Below are positions 27,217 through 35,404 of a stretch of 64,000 nt of DNA, one piece after another. How positions within the stretch are numbered: position 1 is the first letter of the stretch; every line of letters starts with the position of its first letter. The notes beneath the pieces were generated by a model. It was not told where the DNA came from and did no database searches. It worked only from the letters and a program-made list of their open reading frames with translations. The position numbers and the translations under genes are program-made. The stretch comes from JACPLR01 sp041649295 (GTDB lineage: Archaea; Nanobdellota; Nanobdellia; Pacearchaeales; GW2011-AR1), in assembly GCA_041649295.1 (NCBI GenBank), contig JBAZNI010000001.1, positions 496,001-560,000 of the forward strand, in the 5' to 3' direction.

Positions 27217-27774
27217 TTAATCAAACTTAACTTTTATAGATTTTTTTTCAGCTTCTGTTATCTCTAAGAAAGGGCGTTGTTTAACTCCATATAATGATGC
27301 AAACAACTTTCCGGGGAATATTTTTATTGAGTTATTTAAATCTAAGATTGTATCATTGTAATACTGCCTTGCATAAGCAACCTTATCTTCTATTGCAGAC
27401 AATTCCTGCTGTAAATGCAAGAAATTTTCATTTGCTCTTAACTGAGGATAGTTTTCAGCAATTGCAAAAACTGTTTTTAATGCATTCTGAAGCTTGTCCC
27501 CTGCTTTTACTTTTTCAGAAAGGGATTTTGCCCCAACAAGCAACGTTCTCGCCTTGGTTACTTCAGTTATAATCCCTTTTTCATGTTTAGCATATGTTTT
27601 AACTGTTTCAACCAAATTTGGAACCAAATCTGCTCTTTTCTTTAATTGAACAGCTATTTGCGCAAGAGAGTTATCTATTCTATTGCCCTTTACAACAAAT
27701 TTATTATAGTAAGCAATAAATGCCAATACAACTACTAATACAATGGCAACCAATATCCACATCCAGATTATCAT
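27217..27774 (-). CDS. lemA: LemA family membrane protein
   Basis: 185 aa: one N-terminal membrane helix (IWMWILVAIVLVVVLAFIAYYN) followed by the conserved LemA helical domain with NSLAQIAVQLKKRADLVPNLVETVK, an AENYPQLRANENFLHLQQELSAIEDKVAYARQYYND core and the PGKLFASLYG/RPFLEI end. The family function is not firmly known. It diverges from the 27825 gene across a single shared TATA box. Confidence 0.95.
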   Translation of the reverse strand: MIIWMWILVAIVLVVVLAFIAYYNKFVVKGNRIDNSLAQIAVQLKKRADLVPNLVETVKTYAKHEKGIITEVTKARTLLVGAKSLSEKVKAGDKLQNALKTVFAIAENYPQLRANENFLHLQQELSAIEDKVAYARQYYNDTILDLNNSIKIFPGKLFASLYGVKQRPFLEITEAEKKSIKVKFD

Positions 27775-27795
27775 ATATCTTTTATAATAATTTTA

Positions 27796-27803
27796 TTTAT
27801 AAA
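27796..27803. promoter_or_regulatory. shared palindromic TATA box for lemA and the 27825 gene
   Basis: TTTATAAA centred at 27799.5, exactly midway between the divergent starts 27774 and 27825 (25.5 nt to each). It has the same geometry as the pyrH/rnp3 promoter at 22922. Confidence 0.78.
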
Positions 27804-27824
27804 CCTATTGTTTTACTATTATTT

Positions 27825-28091
27825 ATGAGATATTCACTTAACCAAATTTTAGCTTTAAGCATTGCTTTTTCCCCTTTTGTCGGGCTAGGTTTAGTTGAAC
27901 ATGCTGGCAGAAATGGGGGTTTGTATAGAAATTATGAAACAGATACTGTAATTGATTTAAAAGGTAAAGATTCTGAGATTATTCGCAAGGTTCCTTACAA
28001 TGAGGTTTTGGAATCTGATGGTTTTCGATTAATTCCTTTGTGTCCTGAATCTCTTAGTTTAAGGAAAGAAAATTTGATAAGAATTGCCTGA
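27825..28091 (+). CDS. hypothetical protein, 88 aa, with hydrophobic N-terminus
   Basis: Unrecognised. MRYSLNQILALSIAFSPFVGLGLVEHAG suggests a signal or single membrane segment; the rest is hydrophilic. The open frame extends upstream to 27720, but that part overlaps lemA antisense, and the ATG at 27825 has the TATA box at the right spacing, so it is chosen. The convergent tRNA-Thr gene ends 14 bases downstream. Confidence 0.55.
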   Translation: MRYSLNQILALSIAFSPFVGLGLVEHAGRNGGLYRNYETDTVIDLKGKDSEIIRKVPYNEVLESDGFRLIPLCPESLSLRKENLIRIA

Positions 28092-28104
28092 ATTATATTT
28101 GAAA

Positions 28105-28197
28105 AGCCTGTGCTGAGGATTGGACTCAGGACCTCCACATTCTTGGTTTTGCTTTTTTATTACCAATGTGGCGCTCTACCAACTGAGCTACACAGGC
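28105..28197 (-). tRNA. tRNA-Thr (anticodon GGU) with a 20-nt intron
   Basis: Acceptor GCCTGTG pairs with CACAGGC, discriminator U. D arm GCTC...GAGC; anticodon stem CCACA/TGTGG encloses a 27-nt loop. Removing 20 nt (28141-28160) after position 37 leaves TTGGTAA, anticodon GGU at 28162-28164. T stem CTGAG/CTCAG; the T loop starts TCC rather than the usual TTC. No CCA is encoded. Confidence 0.88.
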
Positions 28198-28230
28198 ATT
28201 AAAGTTCAGAGAAAAAAAGAGATTTTAAAT

Positions 28231-28431
28231 TTATTCTCCGGGAGTCCAATTGAGTTTTATAGCATTCGAAGTTACACTTCCCAAATTTGTGAAGATTTTT
28301 CCAACCCATTCAACATATATAGAAAAAACCTGTTTTATATTCTCAGAATTGCTTAGCTGTAAGTTTTCATTTGAAACAATAAAAAAAATATTTATCAACA
28401 GCAAAACAACTATAATCAAAGCAGTTTTCAT
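28231..28431 (-). CDS. small membrane protein, 66 aa, paralogue of the upstream gene
   Basis: N-terminal hydrophobic helix (MKTALIIVVLLLINIFFIV), then a short amphipathic region ending IYVEWVGKIFTNL and AIKLNWTPG. The last 35 residues resemble the end of the 99-aa gene upstream (LYGAWIKQSFANM, AIKLNWAG), so the two are tandem duplicates. Its ATG overlaps the upstream stop (ATGA). Function unknown. Confidence 0.6.
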   Translation of the reverse strand: MKTALIIVVLLLINIFFIVSNENLQLSNSENIKQVFSIYVEWVGKIFTNLGSVTSNAIKLNWTPGE

Positions 28432-28727
28432 CCTGTTGAATTTCCTGCCCAGTTTAATTTAATTGCATGAGCTGTAAGTACTTTCATGTTTGCAAAACTT
28501 TGTTTTATCCATGCTCCATATAATTTAAACGCAAGTTTAACTCCATCACCAGTTTTAAGATTAACATCCTGCCCAGAAATACTCATCATAAATGTAATTA
28601 TTACAATAAGGAGCAAGGTTAGTAAGAGAACCCACTTAAACTTGTGCCTTAGATACTTTAATTCTACAAATACAAAAATTGCCACAAATAGTAATATTGC
28701 TATTATCCAAAAGATAAATGGTATCAT
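28428..28727 (-). CDS. small membrane protein, 99 aa, two TM segments
   Basis: Two hydrophobic helices (about residues 3-21 and 32-49) followed by a soluble tail with VKLAFKLYGAWIKQSFANM and AIKLNWAG. The tail is shared with the downstream 66-aa protein. The pair is translated through a 4-base overlap. No family recognised; not linked by sequence to the adjacent tRNA genes. Confidence 0.6.
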   Translation of the reverse strand: MIPFIFWIIAILLFVAIFVFVELKYLRHKFKWVLLLTLLLIVIITFMMSISGQDVNLKTGDGVKLAFKLYGAWIKQSFANMKVLTAHAIKLNWAGNSTG

Positions 28728-28805
28728 TTCTCCTCTTTAACTTAAAGGGCATTATGTTTAAAAATGTTTATATCCTTTCAATAGTTAATACATTCAATAG
28801 AGTAA

Positions 28806-28893
28806 GCCCTGTAGTATAGCGGTCAAGTATCCGGCCCTCTGGACAAAATTATGAGAGAAAGGCTGGGACCCAGGTTCGAATCCTGGCAGGGCT
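28806..28893 (+). tRNA. tRNA-Gln (anticodon CUG) with a 17-nt intron
   Basis: Acceptor GCCCTGT/GCAGGGC, anticodon stem CGGCC/GGCTG, T arm CCAGG-TTCGAAT-CCTGG. The 24-nt anticodon loop becomes a normal 7-nt loop when 17 nt (28843-28859) after position 37 are removed; anticodon CTG at 28839-28841. TATA box near 28767-28775. CCA is not encoded. Fragments of its 3' end recur downstream. Confidence 0.85.
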
Positions 28894-29086
28894 ATTAGTG
28901 TTCGAACCTGGAAGGTTTGAATCACTCAAATTCCTATGCGAATTTGAGGATCCGAGAATCTTTGATTCTCGTGAGCTGGCAGGGCTATTCATTGAGCAAA
29001 GCGAAATAAATATTCAAAGGAAGGTTAAGCGAAGGAAACCTTGGTGTCCTCGCATGGCAGGGCTATTAGTGTTCGAACCTGGAAGG
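28884..29086 (+). repeat. tRNA-Gln 3'-end repeats with intervening hairpins
   Basis: The last 10 nt of tRNA-Gln plus 22 downstream nt (28884-28915, starting TGGCAGGGCTATT) recur exactly at 29055-29086; the first 13 nt also recur at 28977-28989. The 32-mer contains TTCGAACCTGG, the reverse complement of the tRNA T arm. Between copies lie two perfect hairpins: CTCAAATTC/GAATTTGAG and CGAGAATC/GATTCTCG. No convincing gene lies here. Confidence 0.9.
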
Positions 29087-29101
29087 CAAAAAAGAGGGAA
29101 A

Positions 29102-29770
29102 ATGAGAAAACATTATGAAAAACTGAAGAATAAATATTATGAAAAAGTAGGCGAACCAAGAAAAGAAATCCATATACATATTAAGAATAAACACCCAAAG
29201 GCAGTTAGTAAATCAAAAAACCTGTTTAAATTCAAATACCCTAAACTTGCACTGTTATTTATCTTAATTATAGTTGCGTATATTCTTTTTCAAAATTCAG
29301 GGGTTTCAAATTCCATAGCACATTTAAATCAATTTAGTTATGTTGGAGGATTTATCTCTGGAATTTTATTTTCATTTGGATTTTCAGTTCCATTTGCAAT
29401 TGGGTATTTTATAGTTTCAAATCCTTCAAACATTTTTTTATTTGCACTAATAGGAGGATTGGGTGCATCACTTGGAGATTTGATTATTTTCAAAACAATT
29501 AAATTTTCATTTATGGATGAATTTGAAAGTCTTGAAAAAACAAAAACATTTCACAAAATAAATTTAATAGCTAAAAAAAATATAAGTGTTCATCTAAGGC
29601 ACTATCTAACTTACATTCTTGCAGGAATAACTATAGCAACACCTTTGCCAGATGAGATAGGGGTTACAATGCTCGCAGGACTGACAACAATAAAACCAAA
29701 AGTTCTTGCACTAATAAGCCTTATACTCCACACAATTGCAATCTATCTTATATTAATCGCCAGCACATAG
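29102..29770 (+). CDS. multi-pass membrane protein (DedA/VTT-like fold suspected), 222 aa
   Basis: A charged N-terminal 50 aa is followed by about four to five hydrophobic segments (from residue 52). Motifs such as GGLGASLGDLIIFK and ATPLPDEIGVTMLAG recall the membrane re-entrant regions of DedA/VTT proteins, and the next gene is a clear DedA member, but the match is weak. The open frame extends back to a GTG at 28898 through the tRNA repeats; that part is repeat DNA, so the ATG at 29102 is chosen. Confidence 0.6.
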   Translation: MRKHYEKLKNKYYEKVGEPRKEIHIHIKNKHPKAVSKSKNLFKFKYPKLALLFILIIVAYILFQNSGVSNSIAHLNQFSYVGGFISGILFSFGFSVPFAIGYFIVSNPSNIFLFALIGGLGASLGDLIIFKTIKFSFMDEFESLEKTKTFHKINLIAKKNISVHLRHYLTYILAGITIATPLPDEIGVTMLAGLTTIKPKVLALISLILHTIAIYLILIAST

Positions 29771-29806
29771 CATTATTTTTATAAACTCAATTTACTAAGT
29801 ATATTA

Positions 29807-30442
29807 ATGTTATCAGAAGTGTTTAATTCCGCTGTAGGTTTTTTAGTAAACACAATCGGGTCTCTTGGATATTTTGGTATATTTATTTTAATGGCAATTG
29901 AAAGTTCTTTTATACCTTTTCCAAGCGAGGTTGTTCTTATTCCTGCAGGGGTTTTAATTTCAGAGGGGAAAATGTCTTTATTTCTTGTTTTTACTGCAGG
30001 GGTGTTAGGAAGCCTTGCAGGAGCTTTTGTTAATTATGCTCTGGCATTTTATCTTGGAAGAAATGCAGTTATCAAGTTGACAAACAAATATGGCAGGTTT
30101 TTTTTAATAAGCCAGGAAAGCATAAGCAGGTCAGAGGAGTTTTTTAAGAAGCACGGAGCAATAACCACTTTTGTAGGTAGATTAATCCCAGTTATAAGGC
30201 AACTGATTTCTCTGCCAGCAGGATTTGGGAAAATGCCTCTTGGGAAATTTATATTTTATACAACATTTGGGGCAGGAATCTGGGCAGGAATATTAATTTA
30301 TCTTGGTTATATATTTGGGAATAATATGGATATCATCCAGAAGAACATTAATATGATAAGTTTGTGGGTTTTAATTTTCTGCATATTTTTAATATTAATT
30401 TATATTGGAATAAACAGAAGAAAGAGAAGAAATAATAATTAA
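29807..30442 (+). CDS. DedA family membrane protein
   Basis: 211 aa with the DedA/VTT signature: ESSFIPFPSEVVLIPAG early, GSLAGAFVNYALAFYLGRN, then FFKKHGAITTFVGRLIPVIRQLISLPAGFGKM in the middle, and a C-terminal membrane helix with basic tail. The family acts as lipid scramblase/flippase-like carriers or in membrane homeostasis. A TTTATAAA-type box is centred 25.5 nt before the ATG, so it has its own leaderless promoter. Confidence 0.93.
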   Translation: MLSEVFNSAVGFLVNTIGSLGYFGIFILMAIESSFIPFPSEVVLIPAGVLISEGKMSLFLVFTAGVLGSLAGAFVNYALAFYLGRNAVIKLTNKYGRFFLISQESISRSEEFFKKHGAITTFVGRLIPVIRQLISLPAGFGKMPLGKFIFYTTFGAGIWAGILIYLGYIFGNNMDIIQKNINMISLWVLIFCIFLILIYIGINRRKRRNNN

Positions 30443-30616
30443 AAGTAATTTGTTAACAACAAGAAAATTATTTAAGATAATTATAAAACTTAACTAATAA
30501 CTTACTAAACAACATCGAGTCAAGTTTTCTTTACATTAACCCTTTAGAATATTTTATTATCTGTATTTTATCCTTCAGTAAGGTTTTTATAATAAACTAA
30601 TATATTAAATAAGATA

Positions 30617-30697
30617 AGCTTAAGAAACCGTAAGGTTACTTAGTTCGCGAGCCCACTCGTCATTTGGGCGATAAGGTTGTCCTCGTGAACTCGCTCA
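30617..30697 (+). ncRNA. candidate structured RNA or structured leader of tRNA-Glu
   Basis: This GC-rich stretch follows a TATA-like box (about 30586-30597) at 26 nt. It folds into a hairpin TAAG-A-AACC-GTAA-GGTT-A-CTTA (30621-30642, a GNRA tetraloop) and a second stem GTTCGCGAG/CTCGTGAAC (30643-30651 with 30682-30690, one G-U pair) enclosing GCCCA/TGGGC. It contains no open frame and runs directly into tRNA-Glu, which lacks a TATA box of its own. Confidence 0.5.
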
Positions 30698-30877
30698 GCT
30701 CCTGTGGTGTAGCGGTCAAGCATTGGACCCTCTCGAGCAGCAGTTTAGCCTTGATGAAAGGAAAAACTCCGACTCTAAAGTCAACTGCACTCTGAAAACG
30801 AATCTTTCAGGATTTTTCAAAAAGATTTGAAAATGCAGAGAACGGTCCAGACCCGGGTTCAAGTCCCGGCAGGAGCA
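30698..30877 (+). tRNA. tRNA-Glu (anticodon CUC) with a ~107-nt intron
   Basis: Acceptor GCTCCTG/CAGGAGC with discriminator A, anticodon stem GGACC/GGTCC, T arm CCGGG-TTCAAGT-CCCGG. The anticodon CTC is at 30732-30734; an intron of about 107 nt (30736-30842) interrupts after position 37. The intron itself can pair internally (GCAGTT/AACTGC, GACT/AGTC, AATCTTT/AAAGATT). This is long for an archaeal tRNA intron. CCA is not encoded. Confidence 0.85.
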
Positions 30878-31007
30878 TTTATTTTATTGGAAATAAAAAT
30901 GGGATTTCTGGAAAATCCTAAGATTTCTAGTTTTAATTAAGTATAATCAATTACAAATAAATTTATAAATGCTGGAAAATTAAGTAAAGTATATAAAAGA
31001 GGTTCAA

Positions 31008-31796
31008 ATGAAAAAAATATTGATTTTGTCCGTCGCATTTATGTTTTTATTAATCCCTTTTGTTTCTGCAGCTTTAAGAACCGAGGTTACTGTTACAGCT
31101 GAAGAAGAACAGAATTTAATTATCCGAGTTCTTAAAGCAAATACTAATGAAACAATTGAAAGACTTGAGAGAAGCACAGGAAGTGATGGTGAAGCTAAAT
31201 TTGCTTTTTCAACAGAAGAATTGCAGAATGTTTGGTTTAAAGTAATGGTAACTGAAAATCAGGAAGTTGTAGATACAAAGTATTTCACTGATAATTATGT
31301 TACCGGCAGTACTATTGATTTAAATATGTTTGAAGAAAAAATTGAGGAAATTACTTCTGAACAAGAGCAGAACGAATCTGTTAATACAAGTACAGAAAGC
31401 GCAACTTTAATTCCAGAAAACTCTCAGGAGAATACAGAAAATAAAAATGTAAGTGTTGAATCTGGTATAACTGGATTTTCAATTTCAAAATATACTGATG
31501 CAATATCCAAGGCAAAATATTATTTGTTAGGTTTTATGCTTGTAGTGATTTTAGTTTTTGTTGTTACTTTTATTGTCAAGAAAAAAGTCTCTCGAAAAGA
31601 CCGGCCTATTAAAGTCATAAAGATGAGGTCTGCAAAAGATGAAATGGAAGATGCTCAAAAGAAGATTGAAGATGCTCAAAAAGACTTAGAAAGTCTTAAA
31701 AAAAGGCAGAGAGTTTTTGATGTAGAAGAGCAGATTCAGAAAGACAGAGAAGAGCTCGAAAGACTTAAAAAAGAACAACAGGGTGGTTTCTATTAA
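31008..31796 (+). CDS. membrane protein with secreted domain, one TM helix and cytosolic coiled coil
   Basis: Signal peptide (MKKILILSVAFMFLLIPFVSA), a beta-rich ectodomain of about 85 aa, an acidic low-complexity linker (residues 110-155), a membrane helix at about 172-192, and a charged cytosolic coiled coil at 205-258 with repeated heptads (KKIEDAQKDLESLKKRQ). An SD-like AGAGG precedes the ATG. The topology suggests a surface sensor or anchor tied to a cytosolic partner. No family recognised. Confidence 0.7.
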   Translation: MKKILILSVAFMFLLIPFVSAALRTEVTVTAEEEQNLIIRVLKANTNETIERLERSTGSDGEAKFAFSTEELQNVWFKVMVTENQEVVDTKYFTDNYVTGSTIDLNMFEEKIEEITSEQEQNESVNTSTESATLIPENSQENTENKNVSVESGITGFSISKYTDAISKAKYYLLGFMLVVILVFVVTFIVKKKVSRKDRPIKVIKMRSAKDEMEDAQKKIEDAQKDLESLKKRQRVFDVEEQIQKDREELERLKKEQQGGFY

Positions 31797-31977
31797 AATT
31801 AAGGTTTGATGAATTCCAATAATCCTAAAGATAGTATTATCTTTCTATCCATATTATAGGCAATTAGTCTGGATAATAATTCTTGCCTCAAATGATTTGC
31901 TTAAAATAAAACTTCTATACCCTTGTTTAATCACACTAAACACTATTTCAACTGTAACAGATTAAGGATTTACTTAA

Positions 31978-33432
31978 TCACCTAAAAATCTTGTATGTTT
32001 TTTTAATCTGTGATGAATTAAAAAACAAAGTAGAGCCATGTATAAATGAATGATTTATATTTTTAAGCCCATGCTCTAAACCAACTACAAATTTATGCTC
32101 TCTTACAAGTATGTGTGGTTTCTTAACAGAGCGGACTTCTGTTATCTGTGGCAGGAATATCAAAACAACAATTAATCTTGTAACTGCTGAAACTAAAAAC
32201 AAGAAAAGAAAAATACTGGCAAACCTTCCAGGAAGAATTTTAGCTACAAAATCCAGGGGGGTATATTTTGCAATTACCCCTCCAAAAATTCCACCGATAA
32301 AAACTCCTATCCCAACCAAAACATTATAATATGTTGAACATAACGCTCTATGCTCTGGTTTAGCAGAATCATAAATAAAATTAACAGTTGCTAATCCAAA
32401 TCCTCCCCAGCAAATACCGCCTATAAGCTGTGGAACTATAAGCAAATAAAGTTTATTTGCAGAAAACATCCATAAAATAGGGACAAGGGGAATCATTAAA
32501 CAGCATATTAAAATTGCCAGCCTATTTCCATACCTGTCTGTAAATTTGCCCCAAAAAGGCATAAAAACAATTGAAAAAACTGTCTGGGAGATAGTAAGAA
32601 TAGTAAACCAGGTATAACTTAATTTTAATTCATCGAGCATATAAACTGCAAAAAAAGGGCTTGCGATGTAAACAGCAAGATGCAATAATCCCATGAATAA
32701 AGTGAATCTTCCAAAATTAGTTCCCAATGAATGTTTAATAAAGTCAAAAAAAGAAAAATAATACCCTCTTTTAAGTTTAAACTTTGGATTATACTGCTTT
32801 GTAAAAAGATAAGAGGAGTATAGCCTTGAAAACATAGACACTGAAAAGAGAAGTGTGAACCCTGTTAAAATTAATCCTTTTGTTTTAAATAAATCTAAAA
32901 CAAATCCAAAAACAAGCATAGATACTATAAGCACGGTCTGAGTAATTTCATTCCTCTTTCCAAAATACCTCCCCCTTTCTTTATTCGGAACAAGATCCCC
33001 CATCCATGAAAACCACGGGGGGCCTGCAATTGCTCCAATCCCTATATGAAGACTGTAAAAGATAATCAAGAATATAGGAAGCAAAGTTTTCCAGATATTA
33101 AAAAAAAACATTAATCCAAGGAACATTATAGGCAGCCACAATAAACTTTGAATCAGCACAGTATAAACAACAATTTTTTTTCTGTCATATTTTTCCATTA
33201 AATGGCTGCTTCCCCACTGCGCTAGTGGGCCGATTAAACCGACAAAACTTGACAAAAATCCAATCTGAAAATTAGATGACTTAATTGCAAGAGCAAACGG
33301 GGTGATAAAACTCCCTCCAGCCCCATTCATAACAGAACATCCACTCCCCTCCCATATACTAATTTTAAGCGCCTTCTTTTTCTCTTTATTAATATCAAAA
33401 GACATTTCCTCTTTTTTTATAACCATCACCAT
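31978..33432 (-). CDS. major facilitator superfamily transporter
   Basis: About twelve membrane helices in 484 aa, with the MFS loop 2-3 motif (GSSHLMEKYDRKKIVVY, a form of GxxxDRxGRR) and a second copy between the halves (PFWGKFTDRYGNRLAIL). A hydrophilic N-terminal 25 aa and a 40-aa C-terminal tail flank the core. The GDLVPNKERGRYFGKRNEI region is typical of an MFS subgroup common in archaea and thermophiles. Substrate unknown. Monocistronic, divergent from metG. Confidence 0.9.
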   Translation of the reverse strand: MVMVIKKEEMSFDINKEKKKALKISIWEGSGCSVMNGAGGSFITPFALAIKSSNFQIGFLSSFVGLIGPLAQWGSSHLMEKYDRKKIVVYTVLIQSLLWLPIMFLGLMFFFNIWKTLLPIFLIIFYSLHIGIGAIAGPPWFSWMGDLVPNKERGRYFGKRNEITQTVLIVSMLVFGFVLDLFKTKGLILTGFTLLFSVSMFSRLYSSYLFTKQYNPKFKLKRGYYFSFFDFIKHSLGTNFGRFTLFMGLLHLAVYIASPFFAVYMLDELKLSYTWFTILTISQTVFSIVFMPFWGKFTDRYGNRLAILICCLMIPLVPILWMFSANKLYLLIVPQLIGGICWGGFGLATVNFIYDSAKPEHRALCSTYYNVLVGIGVFIGGIFGGVIAKYTPLDFVAKILPGRFASIFLFLFLVSAVTRLIVVLIFLPQITEVRSVKKPHILVREHKFVVGLEHGLKNINHSFIHGSTLFFNSSQIKKTYKIFR

Positions 33433-33580
33433 ATGATAAATTTATTAATTAATAAATATAACTATTCGTAGGTATATGCTACCTAAATAAATGTTTATGT
33501 GTTAATGCAGTTAATCTTGTTAATATATTAATTCTCACTGAATTAAGAAAGTTTATAAAAGAAGCATTGGTGTCTTTTAA

Positions 33581-35404
33581 ATGACAGAAAAATTTTACAT
33601 AACTACTGCAATTGACTATGTAAATGCACGTCCACATATAGGGCATGCATTTGAAAAAGTGCTAGCTGATGCTATAGCGCGCTGGGAAAGATTAAATGGA
33701 AAAGATGTTTTCTTTTTAACAGGGGTTGATGAAAATGCTCAAAAAAATGTTGAAGCTGCGCAAAAAGCAGGAATCTCTGTTAAAAAATTTGTAGATACAA
33801 ATACCGGATTTTTTATTGAACTATGCAAAAAACTAGATATAAGCTATGATGATTTTATCAGAACAAGTGCAGAAGAACATGCAAAAGTTGTTCAGAAAAT
33901 TGTAAAAAAATTAGAAAAAAAAGGAGATGTCTATAAAGCAACATACAAAGGGCTTTATTGTATTGGCTGTGAAGCATATCTAACTGAAAAAGACTTAGTA
34001 AATGGAAAATGCCCTGAACATAATAAAGAGCCAGAGTTAAGAGAAGAAGAAGCTTATTTTTTCAAACTTTCAAAATATAAAAAAGAATTAATTAAAATAA
34101 TTCCTAACTATGTAATCCCAAAATCAAAGCAGACAGAAGTTATATCAAGGATAAATGAAGAACTAAAAGACATTTGTATAAGCAGAAAGGGGGCTAAATT
34201 GGGTGTTGATTTCCCAGATGATAAAGAATTTAAAATTTGGGTATGGGTTGATGCGCTGATTAATTATATTTCTGGATTAAAAAACAAAGAAAGCAAATAC
34301 TGGCCTGCAGATGTCCATGTAATTGGGAAAGGAATAAACTGGTTCCATAGCATTATCTGGCCGGCATTATTAATCTCTGCAGATTACAAAATTCCAAAAA
34401 CCTTGTTAGTTCATGGTTATCTAAATGTAAGAGGGCAAAAAATATCTAAGTCCTTAGGAAATACAATAGACCCATTAGAATTGCTAAAAAAATATCCTTC
34501 AGATGTCATAAGATACTCATTATTAAGAAACTCAATATTTGAAGATTCAGATTATTCAGAACTGCAGTTAATAGAAAGAAACAACAATGAATTAGCAAAT
34601 AAACTTGGGAATTTAATAAGCAGAACAACAACTTTAGCTGAAAAATATGAAATTGAAAAAACTCAAAATAACTTGCTGAAAAAATTAAATTTAAATAAAA
34701 TTGAAAAAGACTTTGATAGTTATGAGTTAGACAAAGCACTTTCAGATATTTTTGCATTTGTAGACATCTGCAACGAATATATACAGTCAAAAAAACCATG
34801 GGAATCAAAAGATAAAAAAGTCCTATATGAATTAATTGACAGCATAAAAGCAATTGCGATATTGCTTTCTCCATTTCTTCCAGAAACATCTGAAAAGATA
34901 TCAAAGCAATTGGGTTTTAAAATAGATTATAAAGAAATAAACAAACAAATAGAAGTAAAAAAAATAAAAAAAGCAGAGGTTTTATTTAAAAAAATAGAGC
35001 TGCCTAAAGAAAAAAAAGAAACAAATAAAAACAATAAAATTAAAAAACCAGAAAAACAAATAGAAGGTATAATGACAACAATAGATTTCAAAGAGTGGGA
35101 AAAAATTGATTTAAGAGTTGGAAAAATAATATCTGCAGAAGATATTAAAGACGCTGACAAGCTCTATAAATTAGAAGTAGATTTAGGCGATGAAAAAAGA
35201 ACAATCTGCGCAGGAATAAAAGGATATTATTCAAAATCTGAATTAAAAGGAAAGCACATTATTGTTTTCACAAATTTAGCTCCAAGACAGATAAAAGGAA
35301 TTGAAAGCAAAGGCATGCTTTTAGCTGCAGTTAACAGCAATCATTCAAAAGTCATTTTAATTTCTCCAGAAAAAGACGTAGAATTAGGCAGCAGAGTGAG
35401 TTAA
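33581..35404 (+). CDS. metG: methionyl-tRNA synthetase with C-terminal tRNA-binding domain
   Basis: Class I synthetase. HIGH box HIGH (19-22), zinc-knuckle region CIGC...CPEH (about 127-147), the KISKS loop at about 287-291, an anticodon-binding helical domain, a Lys-rich linker (about 455-495), and a C-terminal OB-fold (residues 497-607, IDLRVGKIISAEDIKDADKLYKLEVDLG) of the EMAPII/Trbp111 type. The catalytic part reads more like bacterial (Thermus-type) MetRS than the usual archaeal form, suggesting transfer. The TTTATAAA box is centred 25.5 nt upstream. It overlaps the convergent ATP-grasp gene by four bases. Confidence 0.96.
   Translation: MTEKFYITTAIDYVNARPHIGHAFEKVLADAIARWERLNGKDVFFLTGVDENAQKNVEAAQKAGISVKKFVDTNTGFFIELCKKLDISYDDFIRTSAEEHAKVVQKIVKKLEKKGDVYKATYKGLYCIGCEAYLTEKDLVNGKCPEHNKEPELREEEAYFFKLSKYKKELIKIIPNYVIPKSKQTEVISRINEELKDICISRKGAKLGVDFPDDKEFKIWVWVDALINYISGLKNKESKYWPADVHVIGKGINWFHSIIWPALLISADYKIPKTLLVHGYLNVRGQKISKSLGNTIDPLELLKKYPSDVIRYSLLRNSIFEDSDYSELQLIERNNNELANKLGNLISRTTTLAEKYEIEKTQNNLLKKLNLNKIEKDFDSYELDKALSDIFAFVDICNEYIQSKKPWESKDKKVLYELIDSIKAIAILLSPFLPETSEKISKQLGFKIDYKEINKQIEVKKIKKAEVLFKKIELPKEKKETNKNNKIKKPEKQIEGIMTTIDFKEWEKIDLRVGKIISAEDIKDADKLYKLEVDLGDEKRTICAGIKGYYSKSELKGKHIIVFTNLAPRQIKGIESKGMLLAAVNSNHSKVILISPEKDVELGSRVS

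Noticed and set aside
28898..29101. N-terminal extension of the 29102 membrane protein back to a GTG
   Set aside because: The extension encodes the tRNA-derived repeat sequence itself (FEPGR appears twice because of the repeat) and no promoter fits; the ATG at 29102 gives a normal protein.
30736..30842. Box C/D guide RNA inside the tRNA-Glu intron
   Set aside because: A TGATGA and a CTGA occur, but they are more than 30 nt apart and no good second C'/D pair follows, unlike the tight spacing of archaeal guides.
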